A DNA stretch of 64,000 nt from Clostridia bacterium (lineage in GTDB: Bacteria; Bacillota; Clostridia; Christensenellales; CAG-138): contig JAFXSG010000027.1 of the NCBI GenBank assembly GCA_017525875.1, positions 1-64,000 of the forward strand, written 5' to 3'. Each line of letters begins with the position of its first letter. Within the stretch, counting starts at the first letter, position 1. A model generated the notes under the pieces. That model saw nothing but the letters and a program-made list of their open reading frames with translations. It had not been told where the DNA came from and did no database searches. Shown one piece after another: positions 7,138 through 15,515 of the stretch. The translations under genes and the position numbers were made by a program.

Positions 7138-8246
7138 GCAGTAGTCCCATGAAATATCGGACAAACAACAGGACCGGCGACAGGATCAGCGAGATCGGCT
7201 TCGGCTCGGCATATCTTTACGAAGCCGGCATGACTGAGGGCGTTCGTGCGCTCCGGACTGCAGTCGAGGGAGGCATAAACTACTTTGACCTTGCAGCCGG
7301 TGACGCAAAGGCGTTCCCGATCTGGGGTGAGGCATTATCGCCTGTGCGCAAAGACCTGTTCTTCCAGATCCATTTCGGAGCGGATTATTCCAAGGGAACC
7401 TACGGTTGGTCTCTTCGCCTTGACGATGTGAAGCGTTCGATAGCATGGCAGCTTTCACAGCTTAAAACCGACTATATCGACTACGGCTTCATTCACTGTC
7501 AGGATGAGCTTTCCGATTGGGAGACGTATCAAAGGAACGGCGTGCTTAGCTATCTGCTGGAGCTGAAGGAGCAGGGCGTCGTAAGACATCTCGGGCTGTC
7601 GTCTCATACCCCTGCCGTCATTCAGAAGATCATGGACGACGTACAGATCGATATGCTGATGTTCTCCGTGAACCCCGCATACGACTATGGTCAAGGCGAG
7701 TTTGCAAACGGCAGCGTCGACGAGCGCAGCGCTATCTACCGCCGCTGTGAAGCCGAGGGAGTTGGCATTTCGGTTATGAAGCCCTTCTCAGGAGGTCAGC
7801 TGTTGGATGCGGCACAGTCACCTTTCGGAAAAGCGCTGACTCAGTATCAATGCATTCAGTACGCTCTTGACAAGCCGGGCGTACTGACCGTCCTGCCAGG
7901 TGCTTCGAATACCGATGACGTGAAAAAGCTCTTGAGATACTGCAGCGCTTCCGAAGAGGAACGGGACTATGCGGTCATAGGCAGCTTCGCTCCGCCTCAG
8001 GCCAGCGGCAAATGCGTTTACTGCAATCACTGCAAGCCATGCCCTGTGGGATTGGACGTCGGGCTGATCAATAAATACTACGATCTCGCAAAAGTGGGGG
8101 ACCCTCTTGCGGCGGAGCATTATCACACGCTCGAGAAAAACGCGTCCGACTGTATCGGCTGCGGTCATTGTGACTCGCGCTGTCCCTTCGGCGTTGCGCA
8201 GAGCGCACGTATGCAGGAGATCGCCTCATTCTTTGAAGGAAAATGA
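7134..8246 (+). CDS. Aldo/keto reductase family protein with C-terminal 4Fe-4S motifs
   Basis: A protein of 370 residues. An aldo-keto reductase barrel (about 15-280, with FGSAYLY, FIHCQDE and GVVRHLGLSSHTP) is followed by two cysteine clusters, CVYCNHCKPCP (about 285) and CIGCGHCDSRCP (about 345), typical of 4Fe-4S ferredoxin-like tails. The barrel is atypical: the position of the catalytic Tyr (usually INYFDTAxxYG) reads INYFDLAAGDA, and the usual Lys at the end of strand 3 is replaced (LFFQIHFG), while the His in FIHC remains. It may therefore not be a normal reductase. Overlaps the hydrolase by ATGA and the lipoprotein by ATGA. Confidence 0.8.
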   Translation: MSSSPMKYRTNNRTGDRISEIGFGSAYLYEAGMTEGVRALRTAVEGGINYFDLAAGDAKAFPIWGEALSPVRKDLFFQIHFGADYSKGTYGWSLRLDDVKRSIAWQLSQLKTDYIDYGFIHCQDELSDWETYQRNGVLSYLLELKEQGVVRHLGLSSHTPAVIQKIMDDVQIDMLMFSVNPAYDYGQGEFANGSVDERSAIYRRCEAEGVGISVMKPFSGGQLLDAAQSPFGKALTQYQCIQYALDKPGVLTVLPGASNTDDVKKLLRYCSASEEERDYAVIGSFAPPQASGKCVYCNHCKPCPVGLDVGLINKYYDLAKVGDPLAAEHYHTLEKNASDCIGCGHCDSRCPFGVAQSARMQEIASFFEGK

Positions 8247-8821
8247 ATCGTATGAAAAAGCTGATGTTCTTGCTGCTGTCTTTATTGATGCTCTGCTCCT
8301 GTGCTCCGAAAACGGCTGAAAAGCCGGAGCCAACCATGGTTGCCGCAGCGGAAACACAACCCGCGGTAACTGCAGCCGTCATGCCCGAGCCGACCGAAAT
8401 AAGCACGGCCGAACCGCAGAGCACTGCCGCTATCACTCCGGAAACACAGCAGCAAAAGGAGGAACCGACCTTGAAATTAACGATAAACAGCACTCCCGTG
8501 ACAGTTCAGTGGGAGGAAAACGAAAGCGTAACCGCGCTTATGGATCTCGTCAGGAAAGCGCCGCTCACGATCCGAATGTCAATGTACGGCGGATTTGAAC
8601 AGGTCGGGCCGATCGGCCAAAGTCTGCCGCGAAACGATGATCAGACCACCACTCAGGCCGGCGATATCGTTCTATATTCAGGCAATCAGATCGTTGTGTT
8701 TTACGGCTCGAATTCATGGGCATACACAAGGCTCGGACATATTATCGACAAGACCCGGCAGGAGCTTAAGGAACTGCTCGGAAACGGGGATGTTGAGATA
8801 ACAATAAGCATGGAGGGATGA
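8243..8821 (+). CDS. Cyclophilin-like domain lipoprotein
   Basis: A protein of 192 residues. A short lipoprotein signal ends in CSC (lipid Cys about residue 20), then a Thr/Pro/Glu-rich linker to about 78, then a beta-barrel resembling the Cyclophil_like family: LKLTINSTPVTVQWEEN, ALMDLVRKAPLTI, GDIVLYSGNQIVVFYG. These proteins commonly accompany flavin reductases and aldo-keto reductases in anaerobes, and here they do. An alternative start at 8252 has better spacing from GAAGGA. It overlaps the preceding gene by four bases and ends five bases before the next ATG. Confidence 0.75.
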   Translation: MNRMKKLMFLLLSLLMLCSCAPKTAEKPEPTMVAAAETQPAVTAAVMPEPTEISTAEPQSTAAITPETQQQKEEPTLKLTINSTPVTVQWEENESVTALMDLVRKAPLTIRMSMYGGFEQVGPIGQSLPRNDDQTTTQAGDIVLYSGNQIVVFYGSNSWAYTRLGHIIDKTRQELKELLGNGDVEITISMEG

Positions 8822-8825
8822 AGAA

Positions 8826-9344
8826 ATGAAGATACTCGTACTCAACGGAAGCCCGCATCCGAACGGACCTACTTCCGATATGGTCAAGGCCTTCACAAGC
8901 GGAGCGACAGAGGCAGGGCATGAGGTCGTCTGCGTCAACGCTGCACACATGAACATCAAGGGCTGTATGGCATGCGAATACTGCCACAATAAGAGCAATG
9001 GCAGCTGCGCGCAAAGGGATGATATGCAGGAGATCTATCCTGAGATCCTTTCGGCCGATATGATAGTGTTCGCCTCTCCGATCTACTACTTCACCCTTTC
9101 TGCTCAGCTGCAGGCGGTCATCCACAGAACATACGCAATAGATATTCCAAAGAACGTGAAGAAGGTCGCTCTCATCATGAGCTCCGGCAGTCAGTTCGTT
9201 TACGGTCCCGCGATCGCGCAGTATTATCAGTCCATCGTTGAATACTGGGGAGTGGAGAATGCCGGAATATTCACAGCGAACGGAAAGCAGAACGGATCCG
9301 AAGAAAAGCGTAACGAACTGTATGAATTCGGAAAGAAGCTGTGA
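8826..9344 (+). CDS. NADPH-dependent FMN reductase / iron-sulfur flavoprotein-like
   Basis: A protein of 172 residues with the flavodoxin-like N-terminus MKILVLNGSPHPNGPTSDMV, which binds FMN phosphate, and a conserved CxxCxxC-like segment CMACEYCHNKSNGSC (about 40-55) found in the multimeric flavodoxin WrbA and Isf group. FSPIYYF motif ASPIYYFTLSAQLQAVIHR follows. It ends the operon of hydrolase, aldo-keto reductase and lipoprotein and probably supplies reduced flavin or detoxifies quinones. GGAGGG ribosome site 8 bases upstream. Confidence 0.85.
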   Translation: MKILVLNGSPHPNGPTSDMVKAFTSGATEAGHEVVCVNAAHMNIKGCMACEYCHNKSNGSCAQRDDMQEIYPEILSADMIVFASPIYYFTLSAQLQAVIHRTYAIDIPKNVKKVALIMSSGSQFVYGPAIAQYYQSIVEYWGVENAGIFTANGKQNGSEEKRNELYEFGKKL

Positions 9345-9512
9345 CACAAGGCAGGCAGGGACTTGTATTTGGCAGGCGTTGAAGCATATGAGGATACGCA
9401 AGTTCCGGACGGATGGGTAAAGTGGGTTATGCCGGCTGGAAAATATCTTGTGACAGAGGTTGATCCGGATAGGTATGAAGAAACATTCAGAAACGTGATC
9501 AACCATCTTATG
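9345..9512 (+). pseudogene. Fragment of a GyrI-like/AraC effector-binding domain
   Basis: Directly after the TGA of the flavin reductase and in the same frame, codons give AGRDLYLAGVEAYEDTQVPDG... WVKWVMPAGKYLV ... FRNVINHLMLA. This matches the strand pattern of effector-binding domains of Rob/BmrR-type regulators (YxxG(V) then VPxGxY). About 55 residues remain with no start codon, so it is a remnant, perhaps of a regulator that once belonged to this locus. Confidence 0.5.
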
Positions 9513-9546
9513 CTTGCGCGTTCTTCCCTTGAAATTGTCCGTACTC

Positions 9547-9596
9547 TTTGGTATAGACCTTTTCGGCGTTTTATGTTATAATATATTCATACCAAA
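9547..9596 (+). promoter_or_regulatory. Promoter flanked by an inverted repeat, upstream of the Xre gene
   Basis: -35-like TAGACC (9554-9559), a 17-base spacer, and TATAAT (9577-9582) with an extended TG. The whole promoter is bracketed by TTTGGTAT (9547-9554) and ATACCAAA (9589-9596), a perfect 8-bp inverted repeat that would suit autoregulation by the following helix-turn-helix protein. Confidence 0.6.
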
Positions 9597-9615
9597 ACCG
9601 TTCAGGGAGGCAACC

Positions 9616-10152
9616 ATGGCAAACGCGAAAAAAGTCGGCACACTTATCAAAAAAGCACGCACCGACGCGGGGCTCACCCAGGAGCAGCTCGCCAAGAAGG
9701 TCACCGGCGCGAGCGCAAGCGACATCGGCAAGGCTGAGCGCGGTGAAAAGGAGCTGACCACCGATCAGCTCAAGCAGGTCGCAAAGGCGACAGGCGTTAC
9801 TCAAAAATCCCTGCTCGACGCAGCAAAAGGCACGCAGACCGTCAAGCCCGCAGGCTCATCCTCAAGCTCGTCCGGCAGCTCGATGAAGCTCTCCGCAGCA
9901 GAGAAGAAACTGATCCAACTCTATCGCAAGGCGGATGACGACGCAAAGCAGAAGGCCCTGAAAGCACTTGGCGACGAACAGGAAGAGTCTTCTTCGGGCT
10001 CTGGTCTGCTCGGGAGCCTGCTCGGCGGCTCCGGCGGCGGCAACGGGATCGTTGACAATCTGCTCGGCCTGCTCACCGGCAAACGCGAGATGCCCGAGGG
10101 CGGGGAAGGGGAAGTGACCGAGCTCAAGGCGGTGGATCCCAACAAGAAGTGA
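9616..10152 (+). CDS. Xre-family DNA-binding protein with Ser/Gly-rich linker
   Basis: A protein of 178 residues. Residues 5-62 form a helix-turn-helix of the Xre/Cro type (LIKKARTDAGLTQEQLAKKV, then IGKAERGEKELTTDQLKQVA). A Ser/Gly-rich linker (about 72-90), a helical AAEKKLIQLYRKADDDAKQKALKALG and a Gly/Ser/Leu-rich region (SGLLGSLLGGSGGGNG) follow, then an acidic tail. I chose the ATG at 9616 because of a GGAGGC site and because the promoter lies inside the longer reading. It is a single gene with its own terminator. Confidence 0.8.
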   Translation: MANAKKVGTLIKKARTDAGLTQEQLAKKVTGASASDIGKAERGEKELTTDQLKQVAKATGVTQKSLLDAAKGTQTVKPAGSSSSSSGSSMKLSAAEKKLIQLYRKADDDAKQKALKALGDEQEESSSGSGLLGSLLGGSGGGNGIVDNLLGLLTGKREMPEGGEGEVTELKAVDPNKK

Positions 10153-10163
10153 TCTGTGATCGC

Positions 10164-10196
10164 AAAAAAGCCGATCGGGTTTCCCGACCGGCTTTT
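10164..10196. terminator. Bidirectional terminator after the Xre gene
   Basis: AAAAGCCG-A-TCGGG and CCCGA-C-CGGCTTTT pair around a TTT loop, with A/T runs on both sides, between convergent genes. Confidence 0.8.
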
Positions 10197-10206
10197 GCTG
10201 TATGGG

Positions 10207-10881
10207 TTACTTCATTTTTGAAACGTCGAAAATGAGCTCAAGCAGGAATTCGGGGCCCTGCCCGCCGCGGCTCGTAACGCAGTCCGCGCGCAGTGCACCG
10301 AACTTCTTGTTATACTCCGCCCCGCTCCAAAACGCTTCTGTCACGGCGGAACCGAGCTTCTGACGGTCCACGCTTCCTATACCGCAGCTTGCAGCGCAAA
10401 GATCGAGCACCGCTTCGATCTGTCCGCCGATCAGGCTGTCGTAAAGCTCGGCAAGGCGCACGTACTCAGGCGCGACGACTTCAAAAGCAGCCCTGTCCTT
10501 AACGTCATCGATGCCTTCGAGGTCGGTGTACCGGATCCGCAGCTCGTACGAGATCACCCGGCCGAGCTTGTCCGTCGTTACAGTAACGCTGCCGCTGTCG
10601 TCGTCATTCGGAATTATAAGCGGATAAACAAGAGCGCCGCTGCTGCTTTGCTCCGGTTCGCCGAGCGCACATGCACCAAGGCCGTGATCAAGCGCCGCGA
10701 CAAAAGCGGAAAGCGAAAAACCTTTCGGCTCCGCAGTTGCGGAAGGAGCGGGCGTTGCGTCCGCCGCGTCGTTTCGGCGGGATCCTCCGCTGCTGCCGAA
10801 GAAAACGAAGATAAAAACGCAAAGAAGGACCACAAGCCCGATCAAAGCATATTTTATCAAGCTGCGGTCCTTCTGCTTCAT
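10207..10881 (-). CDS. Unknown single-pass membrane protein
   Basis: A protein of 224 residues. A cytoplasmic basic start (MKQKDRSLIKY), one transmembrane helix (about 11-30), a Pro/Thr/Ala linker and an extracellular domain of about 170 residues with no recognised family. GAGGT ribosome site. It lies 20 bases downstream of the M29 aminopeptidase gene and is probably co-transcribed with it, which does not reveal its role. Confidence 0.55.
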   Translation of the reverse strand: MKQKDRSLIKYALIGLVVLLCVFIFVFFGSSGGSRRNDAADATPAPSATAEPKGFSLSAFVAALDHGLGACALGEPEQSSSGALVYPLIIPNDDDSGSVTVTTDKLGRVISYELRIRYTDLEGIDDVKDRAAFEVVAPEYVRLAELYDSLIGGQIEAVLDLCAASCGIGSVDRQKLGSAVTEAFWSGAEYNKKFGALRADCVTSRGGQGPEFLLELIFDVSKMK

Positions 10882-10901
10882 TTTTATACCTCACTGACGG
10901 A

Positions 10902-12131
10902 TCAGAACGCGAAATTGCCGTTCACGAACACGGGGATCTCCCTGCCGTCCTGCGTGACGCCGACAATGGACAGATCGCGGGAGCCGACCATGAAGTCCAC
11001 GTGCGTGATGCTCTCGTTGAGACCGTGCTCCTTGAGCTGCTCTTTGGTCATCTCCGCACCGCACTGGATGCAGGTGGGATATGCTTCGCCGAAAGCAAAA
11101 TGGCAGGAAGCGTTTTCGTCGAACAGCGTGTTATAGAACAAAACGCCGCTCGCGGAGATCGGGGAGTCGAACGGAACGAGCGCAACCTCGCCGAAATGCG
11201 ACGCGCCTTCGTCGAGAGCGATCTCCTGACGCAGGAACTCCTCGCCCTCCTCCGCGTGAACGTCAACGATCTTGCCGTCCTTCAGGATCATATAGAAGTT
11301 GTTGACGATATTGCCGCCCAGCACAAGGGGCTTGGTAGCAACGATCTTACCGTTGACGCCGTCGCGCTTCGGCGCTGTGAAGACCTCCTCGGTGGGTATG
11401 TTCGCAACGAACTCGATGCCGCTCTTGCTGAATTCGGAACCTGCCGCCCAAACGTGGCCTACGGGCAGCTCGACCATAAGGTCTGTGCCGAGGGAGTTCG
11501 TATAGTGCAGATACCTGAACGCGTAGTCGTTCAGCTTATGCGCTCTTCCCGACAGGGTCGCGCAGTGCTTGCGCCAGCGCTCGACAGCGCCGCCGTTGTC
11601 ATCGATGCGGATAGCGGAATAGATCTCCTCCCACAGCTTTTCGACCGCTTCATCTTCCGGAATGTCGGGGAAGATCTTCTTCGCCCAGGAAGGCACGGGC
11701 ACGCTCGCAACGCACCACGGCACTTCGTTTGCCATGACCATACTCATGACCTCTCTGTTTGCCGCGCTGTTTGCTTTATTGGCCCTTGCGAGGCGGGAGG
11801 GATCGACGCCCTTGAGGTTCTCCGGATCGGTCGCGGCGATGGAGAGCCTTGCGGCGCCGCGCTTCACAAGCTCCAGGTTTTTCTGGACGTCCCAGGGGAA
11901 GACCTCGTCAAAGACCTCGTCCGCGGCGTTCAAAAAGTACTGACGGGCAACGAAATCGTCGCGCCAATTCATAATGACCTGCTTTGCGCCGACTTCATAC
12001 GCCGCTTTGACGCAGAGCCTTGCAAAAGGCGCGCACTCGATGGGCGAATTGATGACAACGTACTGACCCTTCTGTACGTTCAGACCGATCTCAACAACGA
12101 GATGAGCGTATTCTTCAAGCTTGTTTACCAT
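10902..12131 (-). CDS. M29-family aminopeptidase
   Basis: A protein of 409 residues, full length for the family (thermophilic aminopeptidase T/AmpS/PepS), cytoplasmic. The metal-binding residues usual for M29 can be placed in GSEFSKSGIEFVANIPTEEVFT (about 235-256), GASHFGEVALVP (about 310), HFAFGEAYP (about 345) and THVDFMVGS (about 382). It would release N-terminal amino acids from peptides using two metal ions. GGAGG ribosome site before ATG. Divergent from msrA. Confidence 0.9.
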   Translation of the reverse strand: MVNKLEEYAHLVVEIGLNVQKGQYVVINSPIECAPFARLCVKAAYEVGAKQVIMNWRDDFVARQYFLNAADEVFDEVFPWDVQKNLELVKRGAARLSIAATDPENLKGVDPSRLARANKANSAANREVMSMVMANEVPWCVASVPVPSWAKKIFPDIPEDEAVEKLWEEIYSAIRIDDNGGAVERWRKHCATLSGRAHKLNDYAFRYLHYTNSLGTDLMVELPVGHVWAAGSEFSKSGIEFVANIPTEEVFTAPKRDGVNGKIVATKPLVLGGNIVNNFYMILKDGKIVDVHAEEGEEFLRQEIALDEGASHFGEVALVPFDSPISASGVLFYNTLFDENASCHFAFGEAYPTCIQCGAEMTKEQLKEHGLNESITHVDFMVGSRDLSIVGVTQDGREIPVFVNGNFAF

Positions 12132-12179
12132 ATTGTCCTCCGTAAATGCAGATTTCCGATTGCTTAAAACGCAGATATT

Positions 12180-12208
12180 ATTTTATCAAATCAGCCCACT
12201 TTCGTCAA
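12180..12208 (-). promoter_or_regulatory. Promoter of the M29 aminopeptidase
   Basis: On the minus strand TTGACG (12208-12203), 17-base spacer, TAAAAT (12185-12180). Confidence 0.65.
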
Positions 12209-12286
12209 TGCCGCAGGACGGTATGCAGGCATTCTTTTACCGGAAGAGATCCTTGGCGGCAGAGACGCGGAACGAGCGAAAAATAC

Positions 12287-12315
12287 TTGCTATGAACGCA
12301 GATCTATGCTAAACT
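12287..12315 (+). promoter_or_regulatory. Promoter of msrA and the following genes
   Basis: TTGCTA (12287-12292), 17-base spacer, TAAACT (12310-12315) with an extended TGC. Confidence 0.6.
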
Positions 12316-12352
12316 ATATACCAAATAAACTATCCTTATGGAGGATATGCAA

Positions 12353-12844
12353 ATGAAGACCCTTTACCTTGCCGGCGGTTGCTTTTGGGGCACTCAAAAG
12401 TATTTCGGCCAGTTCAGCGGCGTTCTCGCGACCGAAGTCGGCTATGCCAACGGTTCCACCGAAAACCCAACTTATAAGGACGTATGCGCATCGAGCGGGC
12501 ATGCGGAGACCGTGCGTGTGGATTACGATGAAAACGTACTGCCCACGGCGAAGCTGCTCGACTATTATTTTATGGTCATCGATCCCACCTCTGTAAACAA
12601 GCAGGGCGGGGACGAGGGCATACAGTACAGGACGGGCATCTACTACGAGGATGAGAGCCTCCTGCCGATCATTCAAAAGTATTGCCGCGGCGTGGAAGAG
12701 GACCTCGGTCAGCCCATCGTGGTAGAGGTGCTGCCGCTCAAAAACTTCTATTCGGCAGAGGAATACCATCAGAAGTATCTCGATAAAAACCCGGGCGGAT
12801 ACTGCCATATCGGCGCACACATGTTCAATATAGAAAACAAATAA
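12353..12844 (+). CDS. msrA: Peptide methionine-(S)-S-oxide reductase
   Basis: A protein of 163 residues, normal for MsrA, which reduces the S-epimer of methionine sulfoxide in oxidised proteins. The catalytic GGCFWG puts the nucleophile at Cys10. Other landmarks: VGYANGSTENPTYKDVC, SSGHAETVRV, and FYSAEEYHQKYL with GGYCHIG near the end. I chose the ATG at 12353 because GGAGG (12340-12344) sits 8 bases before it and overlaps an upstream in-frame ATG. Its neighbours (ABC exporter, GtrA) give no functional link. Confidence 0.92.
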   Translation: MKTLYLAGGCFWGTQKYFGQFSGVLATEVGYANGSTENPTYKDVCASSGHAETVRVDYDENVLPTAKLLDYYFMVIDPTSVNKQGGDEGIQYRTGIYYEDESLLPIIQKYCRGVEEDLGQPIVVEVLPLKNFYSAEEYHQKYLDKNPGGYCHIGAHMFNIENK

Positions 12845-12870
12845 ACATCGAAAAGAAAAAGGAGAAGCCT

Positions 12871-14751
12871 ATGCCGCCCGGTGGAGGGATGAGAGGGGGA
12901 GCCAGAGGGTTCCTGACCGATGAAGAAAAAGCGAACAAGCCAAAGGTGACCTGGCCGCTTATCAAACGAATACTGTCCTATCTCAAGCCGTACTGGAAAC
13001 AGATGGCGATCGTGCTGCTGTGCATCGGAGTTTCATCCGTGCTCGGCCTGCTCCCGTCAGTCCTCACAGGCCGGATCATCGACGAAGGCCTGATCGGCCG
13101 AAACCTGAAAATGCTCATCACGCTGATCCTCGTTTCGCTCGGGGTGACTTTCGGCTCGCACCTGATCGGCGTCGGCGAAAGTTATCTCAATAACTGGATC
13201 GCCCAGCATATCAGCTTCGACATGCGCAACAAGATGTATCGGCATCTGCAGAAGATGAGCCAGCGCTTCTTCACGTCGAACAATCAGGGCGATATCATCA
13301 CGAGGATGACGAGCGATATCTCCGGCGTAGAGCGTGTCGTAACGAGCACTTTCACTTCCATCCTCTCCAACACGATAACTCTGATCTGCGCGATCGTGAT
13401 CATGTTCCGCCAGAACCCGATCCTCGCGGTCGTCGGCATGCTGGTCATCCCGCTGTTCGTGATCCCAACGAGGATGGCGGGCAAGACCCGCTGGAAGCTC
13501 ACCCAGGAATCGCAGGAGTGCAGCGACGAGATCAACGGCATCCTCAATGAAACGCTCTCCGTCAGCGGTCAGCTGCTCGTGAAGCTCTTCCACAAAGAGG
13601 AGTACGAGTACGAAAAATACAAGGGCGTAAACAAAAAAATGATCCGCCTGAACATCCGCGAAAGCATGGCGGGCCGTTGGTTCATGGTCATTATCCAGAC
13701 CTTCTCCGGCATCGGACCGATGCTTCTCTACCTCGTCGGCGGCATCATGATGATGAAGTACGATTCCGATCTTACCGTCGGCGACATCACCGTGCTCGTC
13801 GCGCTGCTCGGCAGAATGTACGGCCCGGTCAATTCGCTGCTCAATATCCAGGTCGAATGGATCCGCTCCATGGCGCTGTTCACGAGGATATTCGATTACT
13901 ACGATATGCCCATTGAAGTGGACGAGCCCGAAAACCCGCTCCCGCCGAACAACCTCGGCGGCACGGTGGAGTTCCGCAGCGTGGATTTCTCCTATGACTC
14001 AGAGCGGCAGATCCTCAAAAACGTCAGCTTCAAGCTCGAAAGCGGGCACAGCATCGCGATCGTCGGCCCCTCCGGCTCCGGCAAGAGCACGATGATCAAC
14101 CTCATCCCGCGTCTTTACGACGTGCAGTCCGGTCAAGTCCTGTTCGACGGCGTGGACGTGAGAGATCTCGATCTCGGCTTCCTGCGCGAGAGCATCGGCA
14201 TCGTCAGCCAGGAGACCTATCTTTTCAACGGCACCATCCGTGAGAATCTGCTCTATGCAAATCCGGAAGCTACCGAGGAACAGCTCATCGAAGCCTGCAA
14301 GAAGGCGAACATCTACGATTTTGTTCAGAAGCAGGAGAAGGGTCTCGACGCAATGGTCGGCAACCGCGGTCTCAAGCTCTCCGGCGGCGAGAAGCAGCGC
14401 ATCTCGATCGCGCGCGTGCTGCTCAAAGACCCCGCGCTGCTGATCTTTGACGAGGCGACGAGCGCTCTTGATTCCATCTCGGAACAGAAGATCCAGGACG
14501 CGATCGACCCGATCATCGCGGAGCGCACGAGCATCCTGATCGCGCACAGGCTTTCCACGATCCTTGCGGCGGACGAGATCATCGTCGTCAAGGACGGCGA
14601 GATCGTGGAGCGCGGCAAGCATGCGGAGCTCGTCAAGCGCGGCGGCACCTATACCGAGCTGTATGAGACCCAGTTCAAGAAGGCTCTGCTTGAAAAAGAG
14701 GAGTTTGTGCCGACCGAGACCGAGGATACGGACTATCTCAATCAGGAATGA
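12871..14751 (+). CDS. ABC exporter, fused membrane and ATPase domains
   Basis: A protein of 626 residues, MsbA/LmrA-like half-transporter that would act as a dimer. N-terminal tail is glycine- and proline-rich; six membrane helices lie at about 45-330; the ATPase has Walker A GPSGSGKST (about 399), signature LSGGEKQR (about 503), Walker B LLIFDEATSALD (about 522) and the switch IAHRLST (about 557). Substrate unknown: lipids, peptides or drugs are all possible. AAGGAG ribosome site. 26 bases after msrA. Confidence 0.92.
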   Translation: MPPGGGMRGGARGFLTDEEKANKPKVTWPLIKRILSYLKPYWKQMAIVLLCIGVSSVLGLLPSVLTGRIIDEGLIGRNLKMLITLILVSLGVTFGSHLIGVGESYLNNWIAQHISFDMRNKMYRHLQKMSQRFFTSNNQGDIITRMTSDISGVERVVTSTFTSILSNTITLICAIVIMFRQNPILAVVGMLVIPLFVIPTRMAGKTRWKLTQESQECSDEINGILNETLSVSGQLLVKLFHKEEYEYEKYKGVNKKMIRLNIRESMAGRWFMVIIQTFSGIGPMLLYLVGGIMMMKYDSDLTVGDITVLVALLGRMYGPVNSLLNIQVEWIRSMALFTRIFDYYDMPIEVDEPENPLPPNNLGGTVEFRSVDFSYDSERQILKNVSFKLESGHSIAIVGPSGSGKSTMINLIPRLYDVQSGQVLFDGVDVRDLDLGFLRESIGIVSQETYLFNGTIRENLLYANPEATEEQLIEACKKANIYDFVQKQEKGLDAMVGNRGLKLSGGEKQRISIARVLLKDPALLIFDEATSALDSISEQKIQDAIDPIIAERTSILIAHRLSTILAADEIIVVKDGEIVERGKHAELVKRGGTYTELYETQFKKALLEKEEFVPTETEDTDYLNQE

Positions 14752-14760
14752 TAATATTTT

Positions 14761-15252
14761 ATGGAAGAAAAACCGATCACGGGCGCCCGTGCTCCGGAAG
14801 AAGGGAACGGGCAGACTCCGGAAAAGAATACGAATAAGAAAAAGGAACTGCTTCGTGCTGTGAAGTTCGTGCTGTTTTCGGCAAGCGCGGGGCTTATCCA
14901 GGCGGGCTCGATCTTCCTTCTCGAATCTTTCACGCCGCTGCCGAGCTGGCTGTGCTATCTCGTCGGCCTCGTGCTTTCCGTGCTGTGGAACTTCACGCTT
15001 AACCGTAAGTTCACCTTTAAGTCCGCCGCGAACGTGCCGATAGCAATGCTGAAGGTCGCCGCTTACTATGCGGTCTTCACTCCGCTCTCGACTTACGGAG
15101 TGAAGCTTTTGACGGAAAACTGCGGCTGGCCGCCATTCTTCGCGGATGCGCTCGCAATGGTCACCAACCTCGTGACCGAGTTCCTCTATCAGCGCTTCTT
15201 CGTATTCGGCAAGAGCATCGATACGGCGGAAAAGAAGTACCCGGTCCAATAA
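14761..15252 (+). CDS. GtrA-family membrane protein
   Basis: A protein of 163 residues with four membrane helices after a charged N-terminus (about residues 35-150) and the family pattern VKFVLFSASAGLIQ and LSVLWNFTLNRKFTF. GtrA proteins are thought to move undecaprenyl-linked sugars across the membrane for cell-surface glycosylation. No ribosome site is clear, and it starts 9 bases after the exporter stop, so it probably relies on coupled translation. The sugar transferase partner is not adjacent. Confidence 0.8.
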   Translation: MEEKPITGARAPEEGNGQTPEKNTNKKKELLRAVKFVLFSASAGLIQAGSIFLLESFTPLPSWLCYLVGLVLSVLWNFTLNRKFTFKSAANVPIAMLKVAAYYAVFTPLSTYGVKLLTENCGWPPFFADALAMVTNLVTEFLYQRFFVFGKSIDTAEKKYPVQ

Positions 15253-15271
15253 AAAAGAGCATCCGGATAAG

Positions 15272-15300
15272 AAAAGCAGCCTCGCCTGAGACTGCTTTTT
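15272..15300 (+). terminator. Terminator after the GtrA gene
   Basis: AAAAGCAG-C-CTC and GAG-A-CTGCTTTTT pair around GCCT, followed by T residues. Confidence 0.8.
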
Positions 15301-15515
15301 CATTCAGCTGACCTGTGCGAAGGGATCTATCACAACCGGATGCAGGCCACTGCGCTCCGGTATCAAAGGGATCATCCCTGGGAGGAATCCGATAATCTGG
15401 CGTATGATGAAATCTACGCCTAACATAAAAATGATGCTGGACTATGATACTACGGAGCCTGAATACTAAAGGTTAAGCACTCGAAAGGGTGCTTTTTGCA
15501 GCGATTATGCTTTCT
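15301..15515. other. Gap without a recognised gene; a second hairpin at 15474-15498
   Basis: An open stretch on the plus strand (SADLCEGIYHNRMQ... to a TAA near 15421) has no start codon or ribosome site and looks like a remnant of coding sequence, unidentified. AGCAC and GTGCT near 15474-15498 form a short hairpin with a T-run that would terminate rightward transcripts. Confidence 0.4.
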
